DNA from: Methylobacterium sp. 10
Lineage (GTDB): Bacteria > Pseudomonadota > Alphaproteobacteria > Rhizobiales > Beijerinckiaceae
Assembly (NCBI RefSeq): GCF_000519085.1
Contig: NZ_KI912577.1
Span: 2,175,331 to 2,239,330 of the forward strand
DNA length: 64,000 nt
Direction: 5' to 3'
Position numbers and translations under genes: made by a program. The first letter of the stretch is position 1. Every line of letters starts with the position of its first letter. Below the pieces are notes generated by a model. The model was not told the DNA's origin, searched no databases, and worked only from the letters and a program-made list of their open reading frames with translations. This document shows, piece by piece, positions 49,953 to 60,374 of the stretch.

Positions 49953-50620
49953 CGCATAAGCCGTCGGGGCTCCTTCTGGTCACGGACCGGGACGGGAACC
50001 CGCGGGCATTGGTCGAGAGGATCGAGGATGCGCTCGCGGGCGGCGCCCGTTGGGTCTGGTTCAGGGACCGAGACCTCGATGCGGCCTCACGCCGGGCCCT
50101 CGTCGAAGGGCTGATGGGGCCGGTGCGGGACGTGGGGGCGAGGCTCATCGTCGGGGGAGACGTGGCGCTCGCCTGCGCCATCGGTGCGGATGGGGTCCAT
50201 CTCGGCGGAGGGACGAAGCACCGAGACATCGTGGCGGCGCGGCGGGATCTTCCGCCCGGATGCCTCGTCGGCGTCTCGGCCCATTCAGCCGTGGAGGTCA
50301 GCCGGGCCACCGAAGCGGGCGCGGATTACGCCACGCTCAGCCCCATCTTCGCGACATCGAGCAAGCCGGGATATGGACCGGTCCTCGGTCCGGACGTCCT
50401 CGACCGCGGTCCCAGACCCACGATCCCGGTCTTCGCCCTCGGAGGCGTCACCCCGGCGAATGCGGGAGCTTGCCGCGAGGCCGGGTTTTCCGGAATCGCC
50501 GTCATGGGCGGGGTCATGGGGGCGGCGGATTCACGAGCAGCGGTGCGCGCCTATCTCGATGCATGGGACGGCGTCAGCCAAGCGGGCTTCGCAAAAAGGA
50601 TCGCCGGTTCTGCGTCCTAG
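49949..50620 (+). CDS. thiE: Thiamine phosphate synthase / TenI-like protein
   Basis: A GTG at 49949 overlaps the thiG stop (GTGA). The 223-residue TIM barrel belongs to the ThiE/TenI family, with [10 protein letters not shown] and the phosphate loop [28 protein letters not shown]. The pyrophosphate-binding part reads [10 protein letters not shown] rather than the usual Q-L-R-D-K of ThiE, and [18 protein letters not shown] resembles TenI-type members. It may therefore be a thiazole tautomerase rather than the synthase. The position matches thiE of the rhizobial thiCOSGE operon. Confidence 0.85.
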   Translation: MTHKPSGLLLVTDRDGNPRALVERIEDALAGGARWVWFRDRDLDAASRRALVEGLMGPVRDVGARLIVGGDVALACAIGADGVHLGGGTKHRDIVAARRDLPPGCLVGVSAHSAVEVSRATEAGADYATLSPIFATSSKPGYGPVLGPDVLDRGPRPTIPVFALGGVTPANAGACREAGFSGIAVMGGVMGAADSRAAVRAYLDAWDGVSQAGFAKRIAGSAS

Positions 50621-50661
50621 AATCGGCGCCCCTTCAAAGGCGGGCTCGAAGCGAAACCCGC

Positions 50662-51411
50662 TCAGTGTGCAGCGGGGCCGTAAGGGGGGCGTGGAATGGC
50701 CCGGTGTGCTGCGCGCAGGGCCGCGGACCAACGCTCGCGCAGATCGTGGAAGTAGGATTCTCCCGCCTCGATCCGATGGCTCACTTCGAGATCGAGCGCA
50801 TTGCGACGAGCAACGGCGATGTCGATGGGCAAACCCACGCCGAGATTCGACCGCATGGTCGAATCCATGGAGACGAGGCTCACTTTCAGGGCATCGTAAA
50901 GGTCCGTCTCGAATTTCACGGCCCGGTCGAGGATAGGTTTGCCGTATTTGTGCTCGCCGATCTGCAGGAACGGCGCATCGGTGCTGCACTCGATGAAGTT
51001 GCCCGCCGAATAGATCAGGAAAAGGCGCATAGGCTCGTTGCCGATCTGGCCACCGAACAGCAGCGAGATCGAGAACCGGAGATTGGCCGCCTCGAACCCG
51101 GCCTTCTCGATGGCGCGGACGCGACGGATCGCCTTGCCGATGAGCTGGGCGGCCTGGAACATCGTCGTGGTTTCGGTGAGCTTCAGCATCGGCTCGCCGT
51201 CGTCGCCGGCAACGCCCTCGGCGAGCATGCTGAGGACCGATTGGGTCACGGAGAGGTTGCCGGCCGATGCCAGCATCATCACGCGCTCGCCGGGGACGTT
51301 GAAGTGATGCAACTTGCGGTAGGTCGAGATGTCGTCGAGGCCCGCATTCGTGCGGGTGTCGGCAACCATCACGAGCCCTTCCTCGACAAGGAGCCCGACG
51401 CAATAGGTCAT
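50662..51411 (-). CDS. Anbu, proteasome-like peptidase
   Basis: The 249-residue product starts MTYCVGLLVEEGLVMVADTRTNAG, which exposes an N-terminal Thr after Met removal and has Asp18 and Lys33 at proteasome-type catalytic positions. The remainder (LFGGQIGNEPMRLFLIYSAGNFIECSTDAPFLQIGEHKYGKPILDR) matches Anbu, the bacterial HslV/20S-beta relative. Published Anbu structures show open helical assemblies; the physiological substrate is unknown. It is the last gene of a module with a transglutaminase-like protein, an alpha-E protein and a permuted ATP-grasp enzyme. Confidence 0.93.
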   Translation of the reverse strand: MTYCVGLLVEEGLVMVADTRTNAGLDDISTYRKLHHFNVPGERVMMLASAGNLSVTQSVLSMLAEGVAGDDGEPMLKLTETTTMFQAAQLIGKAIRRVRAIEKAGFEAANLRFSISLLFGGQIGNEPMRLFLIYSAGNFIECSTDAPFLQIGEHKYGKPILDRAVKFETDLYDALKVSLVSMDSTMRSNLGVGLPIDIAVARRNALDLEVSHRIEAGESYFHDLRERWSAALRAAHRAIPRPPYGPAAH

Positions 51412-51468
51412 GATACCGATACCCCTGATGGCCCGAGCAACTCAGGCCATTCTTGATGCTGTGACAGG

Positions 51469-52296
51469 CTAGACCTGGACAGCGGCCTGAGCCTGTTCGA
51501 CGCGAAGCTTTACTTCGAGTGTTTCAGTCCCGCCACCCATCCGGCTGCCTCTGATCGGGGCCGCACCTAAATAATCCAGCCCGATGGCGACGCGGATATG
51601 CGCCTCCGTCGTAGCGATACCATTGGCCGGGTCGAAACCGACCCATCCCAGACCGGGCACCAGAGCTTCCGCCCAAGCATGCCCCGATCCCTGGTCCTCC
51701 TCGCTGTCGGCGTGGAAGAAATAGCCGGAGACGTAGCGGGCGGGAATTTCCAGATGCCGCGCTGCGGCGATGAAAATATGGGCAAGATCCTGGCAGACGC
51801 CCTTTCCGGCGGCGAAGGATTGCGCGGCGGTGGTGCTGGCGCTGGCTGGACCCGGCTCGAACGCGACCGTGTCGAAAACGGCGGCGAGGAGACGGTGAAG
51901 GCAGGGGAGAACGGAGGAATCACCCTCGTCGACCACGCTCTTGGCAAAAGCCTGAAGCTCTCCGTTGGCCGTCGCGAGATCGGAATCGCGCAGGTAGAAC
52001 ACGTCGGGCAGGCGTTCCACGGTACCGCGGACGATGCCATGCATTTCGTTGGTATCGACTTCGCCGGTCACCCGGATCGTCAGGGCGTCGGCGGGCTCGT
52101 CGGCCGTGAACCAATGGGTGACGTTGCCGAACCCATCCTCGCGCTCGCTGATCCGCCCATCCACCGAGGGCTCGATCCGCCAGCGGCGGACATATTGCCC
52201 GTCATGGTCGCGTGGTCGAAGGCGAAGAAGCTGGATAAGACCCCGGGCCGGCTGCTCGTAGGTGTAGTTGGTCTCATGGAAGACGCGGATGCGCAT
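51469..52296 (-). CDS. Transglutaminase-like cysteine peptidase
   Basis: The 275-residue protein has an N-terminal beta domain (MRIRVFHETNYTYEQPARGLIQLLRLRP) and a transglutaminase-like core. The catalytic triad is intact: Cys168 in GKGVCQDLAH, His206 in GSGHAWAEAL, Asp222 in GFDPANG. It carries no signal peptide. Bacterial members in this context are thought to cleave or form isopeptide bonds. It lies between the alpha-E gene (36 bases) and the Anbu gene (57 bases). Confidence 0.93.
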   Translation of the reverse strand: MRIRVFHETNYTYEQPARGLIQLLRLRPRDHDGQYVRRWRIEPSVDGRISEREDGFGNVTHWFTADEPADALTIRVTGEVDTNEMHGIVRGTVERLPDVFYLRDSDLATANGELQAFAKSVVDEGDSSVLPCLHRLLAAVFDTVAFEPGPASASTTAAQSFAAGKGVCQDLAHIFIAAARHLEIPARYVSGYFFHADSEEDQGSGHAWAEALVPGLGWVGFDPANGIATTEAHIRVAIGLDYLGAAPIRGSRMGGGTETLEVKLRVEQAQAAVQV

Positions 52297-52332
52297 GGAC
52301 GTCTCTTGCAGAACTCGGGATTCGACGAAACC

Positions 52333-53277
52333 CTACACCAGATATTGTTCGATGACCGCCGCGCCGAGGCGATTGTTCTCGACGATGAAGGCCGTCACGA
52401 ACTCGTGCAGACCCGATCGGAAAACCCGGTCGATATTCTCGCCCTCCAGGCGTGCGAGGGTGTTGCTGGCCAGACGCTGGCTCGCGCCGCGGCGCCCATA
52501 GGCGTCGGCGATGAGATCGAGATGCTCCACCAGCATGCCGTAGCAATTGGTCAGTGAGCGCGGCATCTGCCGGTTGAGGATCAGCAGGTCGGCCACGAGG
52601 AGCGGTTTCACGCTCTCGCGATAGACCCAGTGATAGGCGTTGAAGGCCGAGACCTCACGCAGGATCGTGGTCCACTGAAAATAATCGAGGCTGCCGCCGA
52701 CCTTTTCCGTGGCCGGCAGGAGGATGCGATACTTGACGTCGAGAATGCGGGCCGTGTTGTCGGCCCGCTCGATGGCTGTGCCGAGCCGCGTGAACCAGTA
52801 GGCGTCGTTGCGCAGCATGGTGCGGTAGGCCGAGCCGTCGAAGGCGAGGGACACGCCCTTCACCCATTCGAGAAAGCGGCTGAACTCGTCGCGATTGAGA
52901 TCGCGGCCTTCGTAGTTGCGCAGTTCGAGCCAGGCACCGTTGATCGCGTCCCACATTTCCGTGGTCAGGGCGGTGCGGACGGACCTGGCATTCTCGCGCG
53001 CGGTCTCGATGCAGGAACGTATCGAGGACGGGTTGTGAGGCGAGAAGGCGAGGAAGTTGCACACCGTCGCTTCGTTGACGCTGTCATAGAGCGGCTTGAA
53101 CACCTCGGGGTCGCCCGCGGAGGCCAGGGCCGACGCCCATTCGTTGGTCTCGCCACCGCCATAGCTTGAGGGGAGGGCGGCGAGCCGATGGGCCGCATCG
53201 AGGATGCGGGCGACGAACTCGGCCCGCTCGGCGTAGCGCGAGAGCCAGTACAGATTGTCGGCGGTCCGGGACAGCAT
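52333..53277 (-). CDS. Alpha-E domain-containing protein
   Basis: The 314-residue, almost wholly helical product starts [35 protein letters not shown], the hallmark of alpha-E (DUF403, COG2307) proteins. It includes [28 protein letters not shown] and [23 protein letters not shown]. The function is unknown; the family nearly always accompanies a circularly permuted ATP-grasp protein and a transglutaminase-like protein, as here. Confidence 0.94.
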   Translation of the reverse strand: MLSRTADNLYWLSRYAERAEFVARILDAAHRLAALPSSYGGGETNEWASALASAGDPEVFKPLYDSVNEATVCNFLAFSPHNPSSIRSCIETARENARSVRTALTTEMWDAINGAWLELRNYEGRDLNRDEFSRFLEWVKGVSLAFDGSAYRTMLRNDAYWFTRLGTAIERADNTARILDVKYRILLPATEKVGGSLDYFQWTTILREVSAFNAYHWVYRESVKPLLVADLLILNRQMPRSLTNCYGMLVEHLDLIADAYGRRGASQRLASNTLARLEGENIDRVFRSGLHEFVTAFIVENNRLGAAVIEQYLV

Positions 53278-53345
53278 GGGCTTCCGTTAAGGCGATGGGC
53301 GAGAAAACGATCCACCCCGCTTCCGGGATGGGCTTCGACGTAGCG

Positions 53346-54785
53346 TCAGGCGTCCAGCACCCAGGTATCCTTGGTGCCCCCGCCCTGGCTGGAGTTGACG
53401 ACGAGCGACCCTTCCTTCAGGGCGACGCGGGTCAGGCCGCCGGGAACGATCCTGATCTCGTCGGAGCCGCATAGCACGAAGGGCCGCAGATCGACGTGGC
53501 GCGGCGCGACGCCGGACGCGACGAAGGTCGGGCAGGTGGACAATGCCAGGGTCGGCTGGGCGATGAACCCGTCCGGTGCGTGGCGCAGCTTGCGGCTGAA
53601 ATCCTCTATCTCCCGCTTGGTGGCGTGCGGGCCGACCAGCATGCCGTAGCCGCCCGATCCGTTGACCTCCTTCACGACGAGGTCGGCCAGGTTGTCCATG
53701 ACGTAGGAGAAGGCTTCTTTCTCGCGGCAGCGATAGGTCGGCACGTTGTGCAGGATCGGCTCCTCGCCGGTGAAGAATCTCACGATCTCCGGCATGTAAC
53801 TGTAGACGGCCTTGTCGTCGGCGATGCCGGTGCCGACCGCGTTGGCGAGGGTCACCGTACCGCGCTCGTAGGCGTTCATCAGGCCGGGCACGCCGAGGAC
53901 CGAATCGGGCCGGAACACCAGGGGGTCGAGGAAGTCGTCGTCGAGGCGGCGATAGATCACGTCGACCCGGCGCGGGCCTTCCGTGGTGCGCATGTAGACT
54001 ACGTCGTCCTTGGTGAAGAGGTCGGAGGCCTCCACCAGATCGACGCCGAGCTTGTCGGCCAGGAACGAGTGTTCGTAGAACGCGGAATTGTAGCGTCCCG
54101 GGGTGAGCAGCACGACGGAGGGGTCGCGCGTCGCCGTCTGCGGGGCGAGGCTGCGCAGGGTCGCCAGGAGCGCGTCGGGGTAGTTCTCCACCGGCGCGAC
54201 GCGATGGCGCGAGAACAGCTCGGGGAAGAGCCGCAGCATCACTTCCCGGTTCTCCAGCATGTAGGAGACGCCGGACGGCGTGCGGGCATTGTCCTCCAGC
54301 ACGAAGAAGTCGTTCTCGCCGGTGCGGACGATGTCGATGCCGGCGATGTGGACGTAGAGGTCGTGCGGGACTTTGAAGGCCCGCATCTCCATCCTGTAAT
54401 GCGGGTTGCGATAGACCAGATCGGCTGGAATGATTCCGGCCTTGATGCATTCCTGGGCGCCATAGATGTCGCTGAGGAAGGCATTGATCGCGGTGACCCG
54501 CTGCTTCAGCCCGCGCTCGAGGAAGCTCCATTCCGGCTTGGTGATCACCCGGGGGATGATGTCGAACGGAATCAGTCGCTCGGTGGACTCGTTGGCGCCG
54601 TAGACGGCGAAGGTGATGCCGATGCGCCGGAAGAGCATCTCGGCCTGGCTGCGGCGCGTGTTGAAGTGCTCGGGCGGCGTCGTCTCGAGCCACGATTTCA
54701 GGCTGTCATAGGCTTCGCGAACCGAGGCATCGCCCAGGGCGGCTCCCGGTATCCCATTCATCTCGTCGAACGCAGCGAGCGCCAT
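53346..54785 (-). CDS. Circularly permuted ATP-grasp protein
   Basis: The 479-residue protein matches the COG2308 family of permuted ATP-grasp enzymes. Visible segments include [61 protein letters not shown] with metal-binding acidic residues, [36 protein letters not shown] and [16 protein letters not shown]. Such enzymes are predicted amide- or peptide-bond-forming ligases. The ATG at 54785 has GGGGAGG just upstream. It heads the module ATP-grasp, alpha-E, transglutaminase, Anbu. Confidence 0.94.
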   Translation of the reverse strand: MALAAFDEMNGIPGAALGDASVREAYDSLKSWLETTPPEHFNTRRSQAEMLFRRIGITFAVYGANESTERLIPFDIIPRVITKPEWSFLERGLKQRVTAINAFLSDIYGAQECIKAGIIPADLVYRNPHYRMEMRAFKVPHDLYVHIAGIDIVRTGENDFFVLEDNARTPSGVSYMLENREVMLRLFPELFSRHRVAPVENYPDALLATLRSLAPQTATRDPSVVLLTPGRYNSAFYEHSFLADKLGVDLVEASDLFTKDDVVYMRTTEGPRRVDVIYRRLDDDFLDPLVFRPDSVLGVPGLMNAYERGTVTLANAVGTGIADDKAVYSYMPEIVRFFTGEEPILHNVPTYRCREKEAFSYVMDNLADLVVKEVNGSGGYGMLVGPHATKREIEDFSRKLRHAPDGFIAQPTLALSTCPTFVASGVAPRHVDLRPFVLCGSDEIRIVPGGLTRVALKEGSLVVNSSQGGGTKDTWVLDA

Positions 54786-54924
54786 TCGCGCCTCCCCTTT
54801 TATCCCGGCATCTTCGCAAGAGGCGCGCCACCGGGACGATGTGCGCTTCGCAGCAGACCGATGGTGTCGTCCGATCACCGCGAAGCGAACGATCCGCCGC
54901 GACCCGATCGTCAGAGTAGCACAT

Positions 54925-55644
54925 TCAAATCAGCTTCAACCCCTTCAGGCTCGCGTGTCCATCCCGGCCGAGAATGACATGGTCGTGGACGACGATCCCC
55001 AGCGGGTCGAGGACCGCCACGATCTCCCGCGTCATCTTGATGTCGGCCGCCGAAGGCGCCGGATCGCCGGAGGGGTGGTTGTGCGCGAGGATAATGGCGG
55101 TGGCCGAGAGTTCGAGGGCGCGGCGGGCCACCTCCCTCGGATAGACCGGGGTGTGATCGACGGTGCCGCGCCCCTGGACCTCGTCGGCGATGAGGTGGTT
55201 GCGCTTGTCGAGGAACAGCACGCGGAACTGCTCGCGCGGCGAGAACGCCATGGTGGCGCGGCAATATTCCAGGAGTGCCGCCCAGGAGGAGAGCAGGGGC
55301 CGCGCGGCGATGGCGCCCCGCGCCAGGCGATGGCCCGCCGCCTCGATGAGCTTGAGATCGGCGACGACGCCCTGGCTGACACCCTCCACCTCCGCGAGGC
55401 GGTTCGGCTCGGCGCTCACCACTTCGGCGAAACTGCCGAAGCGGCGGATCAGGGCTTTCGCCAGGGGCTTCACGTCCCGTCGCGGGATCGCGCGAAACAG
55501 GACGAGTTCGAGAAGTTCGTAATCCGGCAGGGCATCCGCCCCCGCCTGGGCGAAGCGCGCCCGCAGGCGGTCGCGGTGCCCGAGATAATGGGGAGCGTCC
55601 GAGGCCGCCTCGCCTGCGGGCGATTCGAGAGGGAGGCGCGGCAT
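54925..55644 (-). CDS. radC: RadC-family JAB-domain protein
   Basis: The 239-residue product has an N-terminal helix-hairpin-helix part ([43 protein letters not shown]) and a C-terminal JAB/MPN metalloprotease-like domain with the zinc motif [15 protein letters not shown]. Despite its name, a direct role in DNA repair is not supported in general. The ATG at 55644 has GGAGG seven bases upstream; the ATG at 55668, three bases after the map stop, lacks such a site. Confidence 0.92.
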   Translation of the reverse strand: MPRLPLESPAGEAASDAPHYLGHRDRLRARFAQAGADALPDYELLELVLFRAIPRRDVKPLAKALIRRFGSFAEVVSAEPNRLAEVEGVSQGVVADLKLIEAAGHRLARGAIAARPLLSSWAALLEYCRATMAFSPREQFRVLFLDKRNHLIADEVQGRGTVDHTPVYPREVARRALELSATAIILAHNHPSGDPAPSAADIKMTREIVAVLDPLGIVVHDHVILGRDGHASLKGLKLI

Positions 55645-55670
55645 CGTCTTGCCTCCGGATCCCGGCATCG

Positions 55671-56501
55671 TCAGGCGGAGGGGTCGATCGGCTGATGCAG
55701 GCCCTTGGGCGAGAAGGTGAAGACCTCGACCCCCGTCTCCGTCACCGCCACCGTGTGCTCGAACTGAGCCGAGAGCGAGCGATCCCGCGTCACGGCGGTC
55801 CAGCCGTCGGAGAGCACCTTCACCGCCGGGCGGCCGAGATTGATCATGGGCTCGACCGTGAAGAACTGCCCCGGCTCGAAGGTCACGTCGTAGCTCGGCT
55901 CGACATAGTGCAGGATGGTCGGTGCGTCGTGATAGATGCGCCCGAGGCCGTGTCCGCAGAAATCGCGCACCACGGAGCAGCGCTCCGCTTCGGCATAAGC
56001 CTGGATCGCGCGGCCGATATCCGTGGTCGAGCCGCCCGGCTTGATCGCGGCGATGCCCCGCATGAGGCATTCGTGGGTGATCTCGCAGAGGCGTGCCGCC
56101 TTGCGCGGCACCTCGCCGACATACGCCATGCGGCTGCTGTCGCCATGCCAGCCGTCGACGATGAGGCAGATGTCGAGATTGACGATGTCACCGTCGCGCA
56201 GGGGCTTGTCGTTCGGGATGCCGTGGCAGACCACATGATTGATGGAGGTGCAGATCGACTTCGGATAACCGCGATACAGCAGCGAGGCCGGGTAGGCGCC
56301 GTTATCCATGGCGAATTCGTAGGCGAGGCGGTCCAGCGCCTCAGTAGTGACGCCGGGGGCGGTGGCCTCCATCAGCACGTCGAGGGCTTCCGCCGTGAGA
56401 CGGCCGGCCTTGCGCATGCCCTCGAACCCTTCGGGACCGTGAATCGGCGGCCGCGGCGCGCGGCGTCCGCCTTCGACGACGGCCTGTTCGTTCTGAGTCA
56501 T
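55671..56501 (-). CDS. map: Methionine aminopeptidase, type I
   Basis: The 276-residue enzyme removes the N-terminal Met from nascent proteins. The five metal ligands are visible: Asp in [19 protein letters not shown] (two), His in [15 protein letters not shown], Glu in [11 protein letters not shown] and Glu in [26 protein letters not shown] holds the substrate-binding His. The ATG at 56501 gives a length close to the family; one at 56537 would add 12 residues. It is divergent from the zinc-binding protein gene and adjacent to radC. Confidence 0.95.
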   Translation of the reverse strand: MTQNEQAVVEGGRRAPRPPIHGPEGFEGMRKAGRLTAEALDVLMEATAPGVTTEALDRLAYEFAMDNGAYPASLLYRGYPKSICTSINHVVCHGIPNDKPLRDGDIVNLDICLIVDGWHGDSSRMAYVGEVPRKAARLCEITHECLMRGIAAIKPGGSTTDIGRAIQAYAEAERCSVVRDFCGHGLGRIYHDAPTILHYVEPSYDVTFEPGQFFTVEPMINLGRPAVKVLSDGWTAVTRDRSLSAQFEHTVAVTETGVEVFTFSPKGLHQPIDPSA

Positions 56502-56713
56502 GAGGAACGTGGTTTCGTAAAAGCAGCAGAGAGACATACCTCTCTAAGGCGGCATGCACGGGAGGCCAAGCCTCGATGAGACGGGCTTTTTGCTGCGTTT
56601 GGGGAATCGTCGGCGCTAGGCTTGGGGCCGCCGAGGGGGTAGAGAATGGCCCGGACGGAGCAATGGTGCCCGGGCGGGGCTCGGCCCCGGCGGGTTGGAG
56701 GCAGGATCGGGCG

Positions 56714-56968
56714 ATGGCTGACAAGGCGGTGCCGCATTTCCACAACGACCTCGGAGTTGCCCTCATCGAAGTGGGCTCGAAGGAGTTCATGTGCATCGGC
56801 GCCAAGCCGCCCTTCGATCACCCGCACGTCTTCCTCGACATGGGGACCGACGACGAGATCATCTGCCAGTATTGTTCGACGCTCTACCGCTATCGCCCCG
56901 GCCTGAAGGCCGGCACCGCCGATCCGGCCGCTGCCGTCTGGGTCGACCACGACGCGAAGGCCGCCTGA
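56714..56968 (+). CDS. Small zinc-binding protein (NDUFS6-like zinc finger)
   Basis: The 84-residue product has the CHCC zinc-finger pattern of the mitochondrial complex I subunit NDUFS6 and its alphaproteobacterial relatives: Cys27 in EFMCIGAKPPFDHPHVFLDMG, with His36/His38, and Cys51-x2-Cys54 in EIICQYCSTLYRY. In alphaproteobacteria such proteins may be complex I assembly or accessory factors. The ATG at 56714 follows AGGATCGGGCG. A flavin monooxygenase gene starts 32 bases downstream. Confidence 0.88.
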   Translation: MADKAVPHFHNDLGVALIEVGSKEFMCIGAKPPFDHPHVFLDMGTDDEIICQYCSTLYRYRPGLKAGTADPAAAVWVDHDAKAA

Positions 56969-57000
56969 TCGCACACGATTCGCGAGGGCGAGATCCGCAG

Positions 57001-58209
57001 GTGTCCGACGGTTCCCGAACCCCTCAAGCCTCTCCCGGCCTGGCCGTCGCCATCGTCGGCGCGGGCATAGGAGGCCTGACCGCCGCCCTTGCCCTCGATG
57101 CCGCCGGACATGAGGTGACGCTCGTCGAGCGCAGGACGGGGTTCAGCGAGGTCGGCGCCGGCCTGCAGCTCTCCCCGAATGCCAGCCGCGTGCTGATTTC
57201 CCTCGGCCTCGGCGCCGCTCTACGCCGGGCGGCGAGCGAGCCGCCGCGGGTGGTGGTGCGTGCCCTCGCGTCTGGCCGCGAGATCGGCGGTGTCGAACTC
57301 GGGGCGGAACTTCGCGGCCGCCACGGCGCGCCCTACTACGTCATCCACCGTGCCGATCTGCAGACGCTTCTGCTCGATGCCGTGCGCAGCCGGCCGGGAA
57401 TCCGCCTGCTGATGGGGCGGGATGTCAGGGGACTCGCCGAATCGGACACCTCCGTCGAGCTGACCCTGGAAAGCGGTCAGGGCTCCCGGTCCGAGACCCT
57501 GGCCGTCGACCTCGTGGTGGGTGCCGATGGCGTACGCTCCACCCTGCGCGGCCATTTCGACGGCAGGCGGTTGCGGTCCTGCGGCGAGGCCGCCTGGCGC
57601 GCGACGATCCCGCGCGATGCCGCGCCTCCGGAATTGCAGGGCGACGAGACCGGCCTGTGGCTGGGGCGCCGCCGGCACGTGGTGCATTACCCGATCCAGG
57701 GCGGGCGGAGCATCAACATCGTGGCCGTGGTGCCCGAGCGCCTCGGCAGCGAGGATTGGGGCCAGCTCGGTGAACCCGCCGTCCTGCGCGCGCAGTTTCC
57801 GGACGCGACCCCGGTCCTGACCGAGCTCCTGACCGCGCCCGATTCCTGGCTGGTCTGGTCCCTCGTCGACCGGCCGACGGCGCGGCCCATGGCGCGGGGG
57901 CGGGTGGCCCTCATCGGGGACGCGGCCCATCCGGTCCTGCCGTTCCTGGCGCAGGGAGCGGCGCTCGCCATCGAGGACGCGGCCGTCTTCGCTCTGACCC
58001 TGCGGGCCGACGACGTGGCGGCATCCCTGTCGGCCTATGCCGGCCTGCGCGCCCCCCGCACGAGGCGCGTGCAATCGGCCGCGCGCGGTAATGGCCGGAC
58101 CTACCATGCGGGCGGGCTCGTCGGTTTCGCCCGCAACATCGTCATGCGCCGCCTCGGTCCCGCCGGGATGGGCCGCCGCTACGACTGGCTCTACGGCTGG
58201 GCGCCTTGA
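57001..58209 (+). CDS. FAD-dependent aromatic-ring-type monooxygenase
   Basis: The 402-residue protein is a class A flavin hydroxylase (UbiH/salicylate-hydroxylase type). It has VAIVGAGIGGLTAALALDAAG for FAD binding, LVVGADGVRSTLR for the DG motif and GRVALIGDAAHPVLPFLAQGAALAIEDA for the GD motif. The substrate is unknown; ubiquinone hydroxylation or an aromatic acid are both possible. The start is a GTG at 57001 preceded by GAGGGCGAG. It follows the NDUFS6-like gene and precedes tRNA-Leu. Confidence 0.9.
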   Translation: MSDGSRTPQASPGLAVAIVGAGIGGLTAALALDAAGHEVTLVERRTGFSEVGAGLQLSPNASRVLISLGLGAALRRAASEPPRVVVRALASGREIGGVELGAELRGRHGAPYYVIHRADLQTLLLDAVRSRPGIRLLMGRDVRGLAESDTSVELTLESGQGSRSETLAVDLVVGADGVRSTLRGHFDGRRLRSCGEAAWRATIPRDAAPPELQGDETGLWLGRRRHVVHYPIQGGRSINIVAVVPERLGSEDWGQLGEPAVLRAQFPDATPVLTELLTAPDSWLVWSLVDRPTARPMARGRVALIGDAAHPVLPFLAQGAALAIEDAAVFALTLRADDVAASLSAYAGLRAPRTRRVQSAARGNGRTYHAGGLVGFARNIVMRRLGPAGMGRRYDWLYGWAP

Positions 58210-58246
58210 TCTCGGAGCCTGGCCTCGTTACCGCTGATCCCGCAAT

Positions 58247-58333
58247 GCGGACGTGGCGAAACCGGTAGACGCACGAGACTTAAAATCTTGCGGCTGAAAG
58301 GCTGTGCGGGTTCGAGTCCCGCCGTCCGCACCA
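58247..58333 (+). tRNA. tRNA-Leu (anticodon TAA)
   Basis: An 87-base type II tRNA. Acceptor GCGGACG pairs with CGTCCGC, discriminator A58330 and an encoded CCA follow. The anticodon stem CGAGA/TCTTG encloses CTTAAAA with anticodon TAA at 58281-58283. A long variable arm and the T arm GGGTTCGAGTCCC are present. It reads UUA codons, which are rare in this GC-rich genome. Confidence 0.97.
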
Positions 58334-58482
58334 TCGCCTACGCCGAACCGCGATGGCCTGAAACGTGCTGAGCCGATCCGGTCATTGATCGTACCGTGCG
58401 GCGACCGATCTATCGCCTGCGAGACGAGCCCTCTACGTTCCTGACAGCAGGTGGCTTCGCATCAGCGAGGGAAGGATCTGCC

Positions 58483-60306
58483 ATGACCGAACTTCACCCG
58501 GAAGTCGCAGCCGTCACCGAGCGCGTGGTGACGCGCTCCAAAGCGAGCCGGCGCGCCTATCTCGACCTGATCGCCCGCGAACGCGACGGCGGCGTGCACC
58601 GGCCGATGCTCAATTGCGGCAACCTCGCCCATGGCTTCGCGGCCTCCGGCGAGGACAAGCCGGCGATCAAGTCCGGCCGGGGCATGAACATCGGCATCGT
58701 CACCGCCTATAATGACATGTTGTCGGCGCATCAGCCCTATGGCCGCTACCCGGAGCAGATGAAGCTCTTCGCTCGCGAGGTCGGTGCCACGGTCCAGGTC
58801 GCTGGCGGTGTCCCGGCCATGTGCGACGGCGTCACGCAAGGCCAGCGCGGCATGGAATTGTCGCTGTTCTCCCGCGACACCATCGCGCTCTCCACGGCGG
58901 TGGGGCTCAGCCACGGCATGTTCGACGGGGCGGCCCTGCTCGGTATCTGCGACAAGATCGTGCCGGGCCTGCTCATCGGGGCGCTGCGCTTCGGGCACCT
59001 GCCGCAGATCCTGATCCCGGCGGGGCCGATGCCCTCCGGCCTCGCCAACAAGGAGAAGCAGCGCATCCGCCAGCTCTATGCCGAGGGCAAGGTCGGCCGC
59101 GACGAACTGCTGGAGTCGGAATCCGCTTCCTATCATGGGGCGGGGACCTGCACCTTCTACGGCACCGCCAATTCCAACCAGATGATGATGGACGTGATGG
59201 GCCTGCACATGCCCGGCGCCTCCTTCATCAACCCGGGCACGAAGCTGCGCCAGGCGGTGACCCGCGCGGCCGTGCACCGGCTCACCGAGATCGGCGCGGC
59301 GGGCAACGATTACCGGCCCCTCGGGCGCTGCGTCGACGAGAAGGCGATCGTCAACGCGATCATCGGCCTGTTGGCCACCGGCGGCTCCACCAACCACGCC
59401 ATCCACCTGCCGGCCATCGCCCGGGCAGCCGGGATCATCGTCGACTGGGAGGATTTCGACCGGCTCTCGGCGGTCATCCCGCAGGTGGCCAAGGTCTATC
59501 CCAACGGCTCCGGGGACGTGAACCACTTCCACGCCGCCGGCGGCATGTCCTACGTTATCGCCAGCCTGATCGATGCGGGCCTGCTGCACGACGACATCCT
59601 CACCGTCGCCGGCGGGCGCCTGCGCGACCACGCCCGCGATCCGAAGCTCATCGAGGACCAGCTCGTCTTCGAGGACGCGCCGGCGGCCTCCCACGACGAG
59701 AGCATCCTGCGCGGCCCCGCCAACGCCTTCCAGCCGGATGGCGGGATGCGGCTGGTGAAGGGCAATCTCGGCCGGGCCACCTTCAAGACCAGCGCCGTCG
59801 ATCCCTCACGCTGGACCGTGGAGGCCCCGGCGCGGGTGTTCGACGATCAGGACGACGTCATGGCCGCCTTCAAGGCGGGCGAACTCGAGCGCGACGTCGT
59901 CGTCGTGGTGCGCTTCCAGGGGCCGAAAGCCAACGGAATGCCCGAACTGCACAAGCTGACGCCGCAGCTCGGCGTTCTTCAGGACCGCGGCTTCCGCGTC
60001 GCCCTCGTCACCGACGGGCGCATGTCCGGCGCGTCGGGCAAGGTGCCGGCGGCGATCCACCTGAGTCCGGAGGCCCTCGGCGGCGGTCCGCTCGGCAAGC
60101 TGCGCGACGGCGACATCGTCCGCCTCAGCGCCGAGGACGGAACGCTCGAGGCTCTCGTCGACCCGGCGGAATGGGAGGCGCGGGGGGGCGCCACCGCGCC
60201 GCCGCCGGCTTTCGGGACCGGCCGCGAGCTCTTCGCCTTCATGCGCCACGGGGCGGACGGGGCCGAGCAGGGCGCATCCGCGATGCTCAGCGCCGCCGGA
60301 CTCTAG
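58483..60306 (+). CDS. edd: Phosphogluconate dehydratase
   Basis: The 607-residue iron-sulfur enzyme dehydrates 6-phosphogluconate to KDPG in the Entner-Doudoroff pathway. Family motifs: [105 protein letters not shown] and [17 protein letters not shown]. The Cys residues in NCGN, CDG and CDK positions fit the [4Fe-4S] site. The ATG at 58483 follows GAAGGATCTG. eda follows after 68 bases. Confidence 0.97.
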   Translation: MTELHPEVAAVTERVVTRSKASRRAYLDLIARERDGGVHRPMLNCGNLAHGFAASGEDKPAIKSGRGMNIGIVTAYNDMLSAHQPYGRYPEQMKLFAREVGATVQVAGGVPAMCDGVTQGQRGMELSLFSRDTIALSTAVGLSHGMFDGAALLGICDKIVPGLLIGALRFGHLPQILIPAGPMPSGLANKEKQRIRQLYAEGKVGRDELLESESASYHGAGTCTFYGTANSNQMMMDVMGLHMPGASFINPGTKLRQAVTRAAVHRLTEIGAAGNDYRPLGRCVDEKAIVNAIIGLLATGGSTNHAIHLPAIARAAGIIVDWEDFDRLSAVIPQVAKVYPNGSGDVNHFHAAGGMSYVIASLIDAGLLHDDILTVAGGRLRDHARDPKLIEDQLVFEDAPAASHDESILRGPANAFQPDGGMRLVKGNLGRATFKTSAVDPSRWTVEAPARVFDDQDDVMAAFKAGELERDVVVVVRFQGPKANGMPELHKLTPQLGVLQDRGFRVALVTDGRMSGASGKVPAAIHLSPEALGGGPLGKLRDGDIVRLSAEDGTLEALVDPAEWEARGGATAPPPAFGTGRELFAFMRHGADGAEQGASAMLSAAGL

Positions 60307-60374
60307 CCGAAGCTCTCCGCACTCCGCTCCAACGACCGACGGAACACTCCAATCTTCCCCAAGGACGGTTCTCA

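Noticed and set aside
58247..58482. tRNA-Leu 3' end as an integration site for a mobile element
   Set aside because: No integrase, no repeated tRNA fragment and no change in gene content follow; edd and eda are ordinary chromosomal genes.
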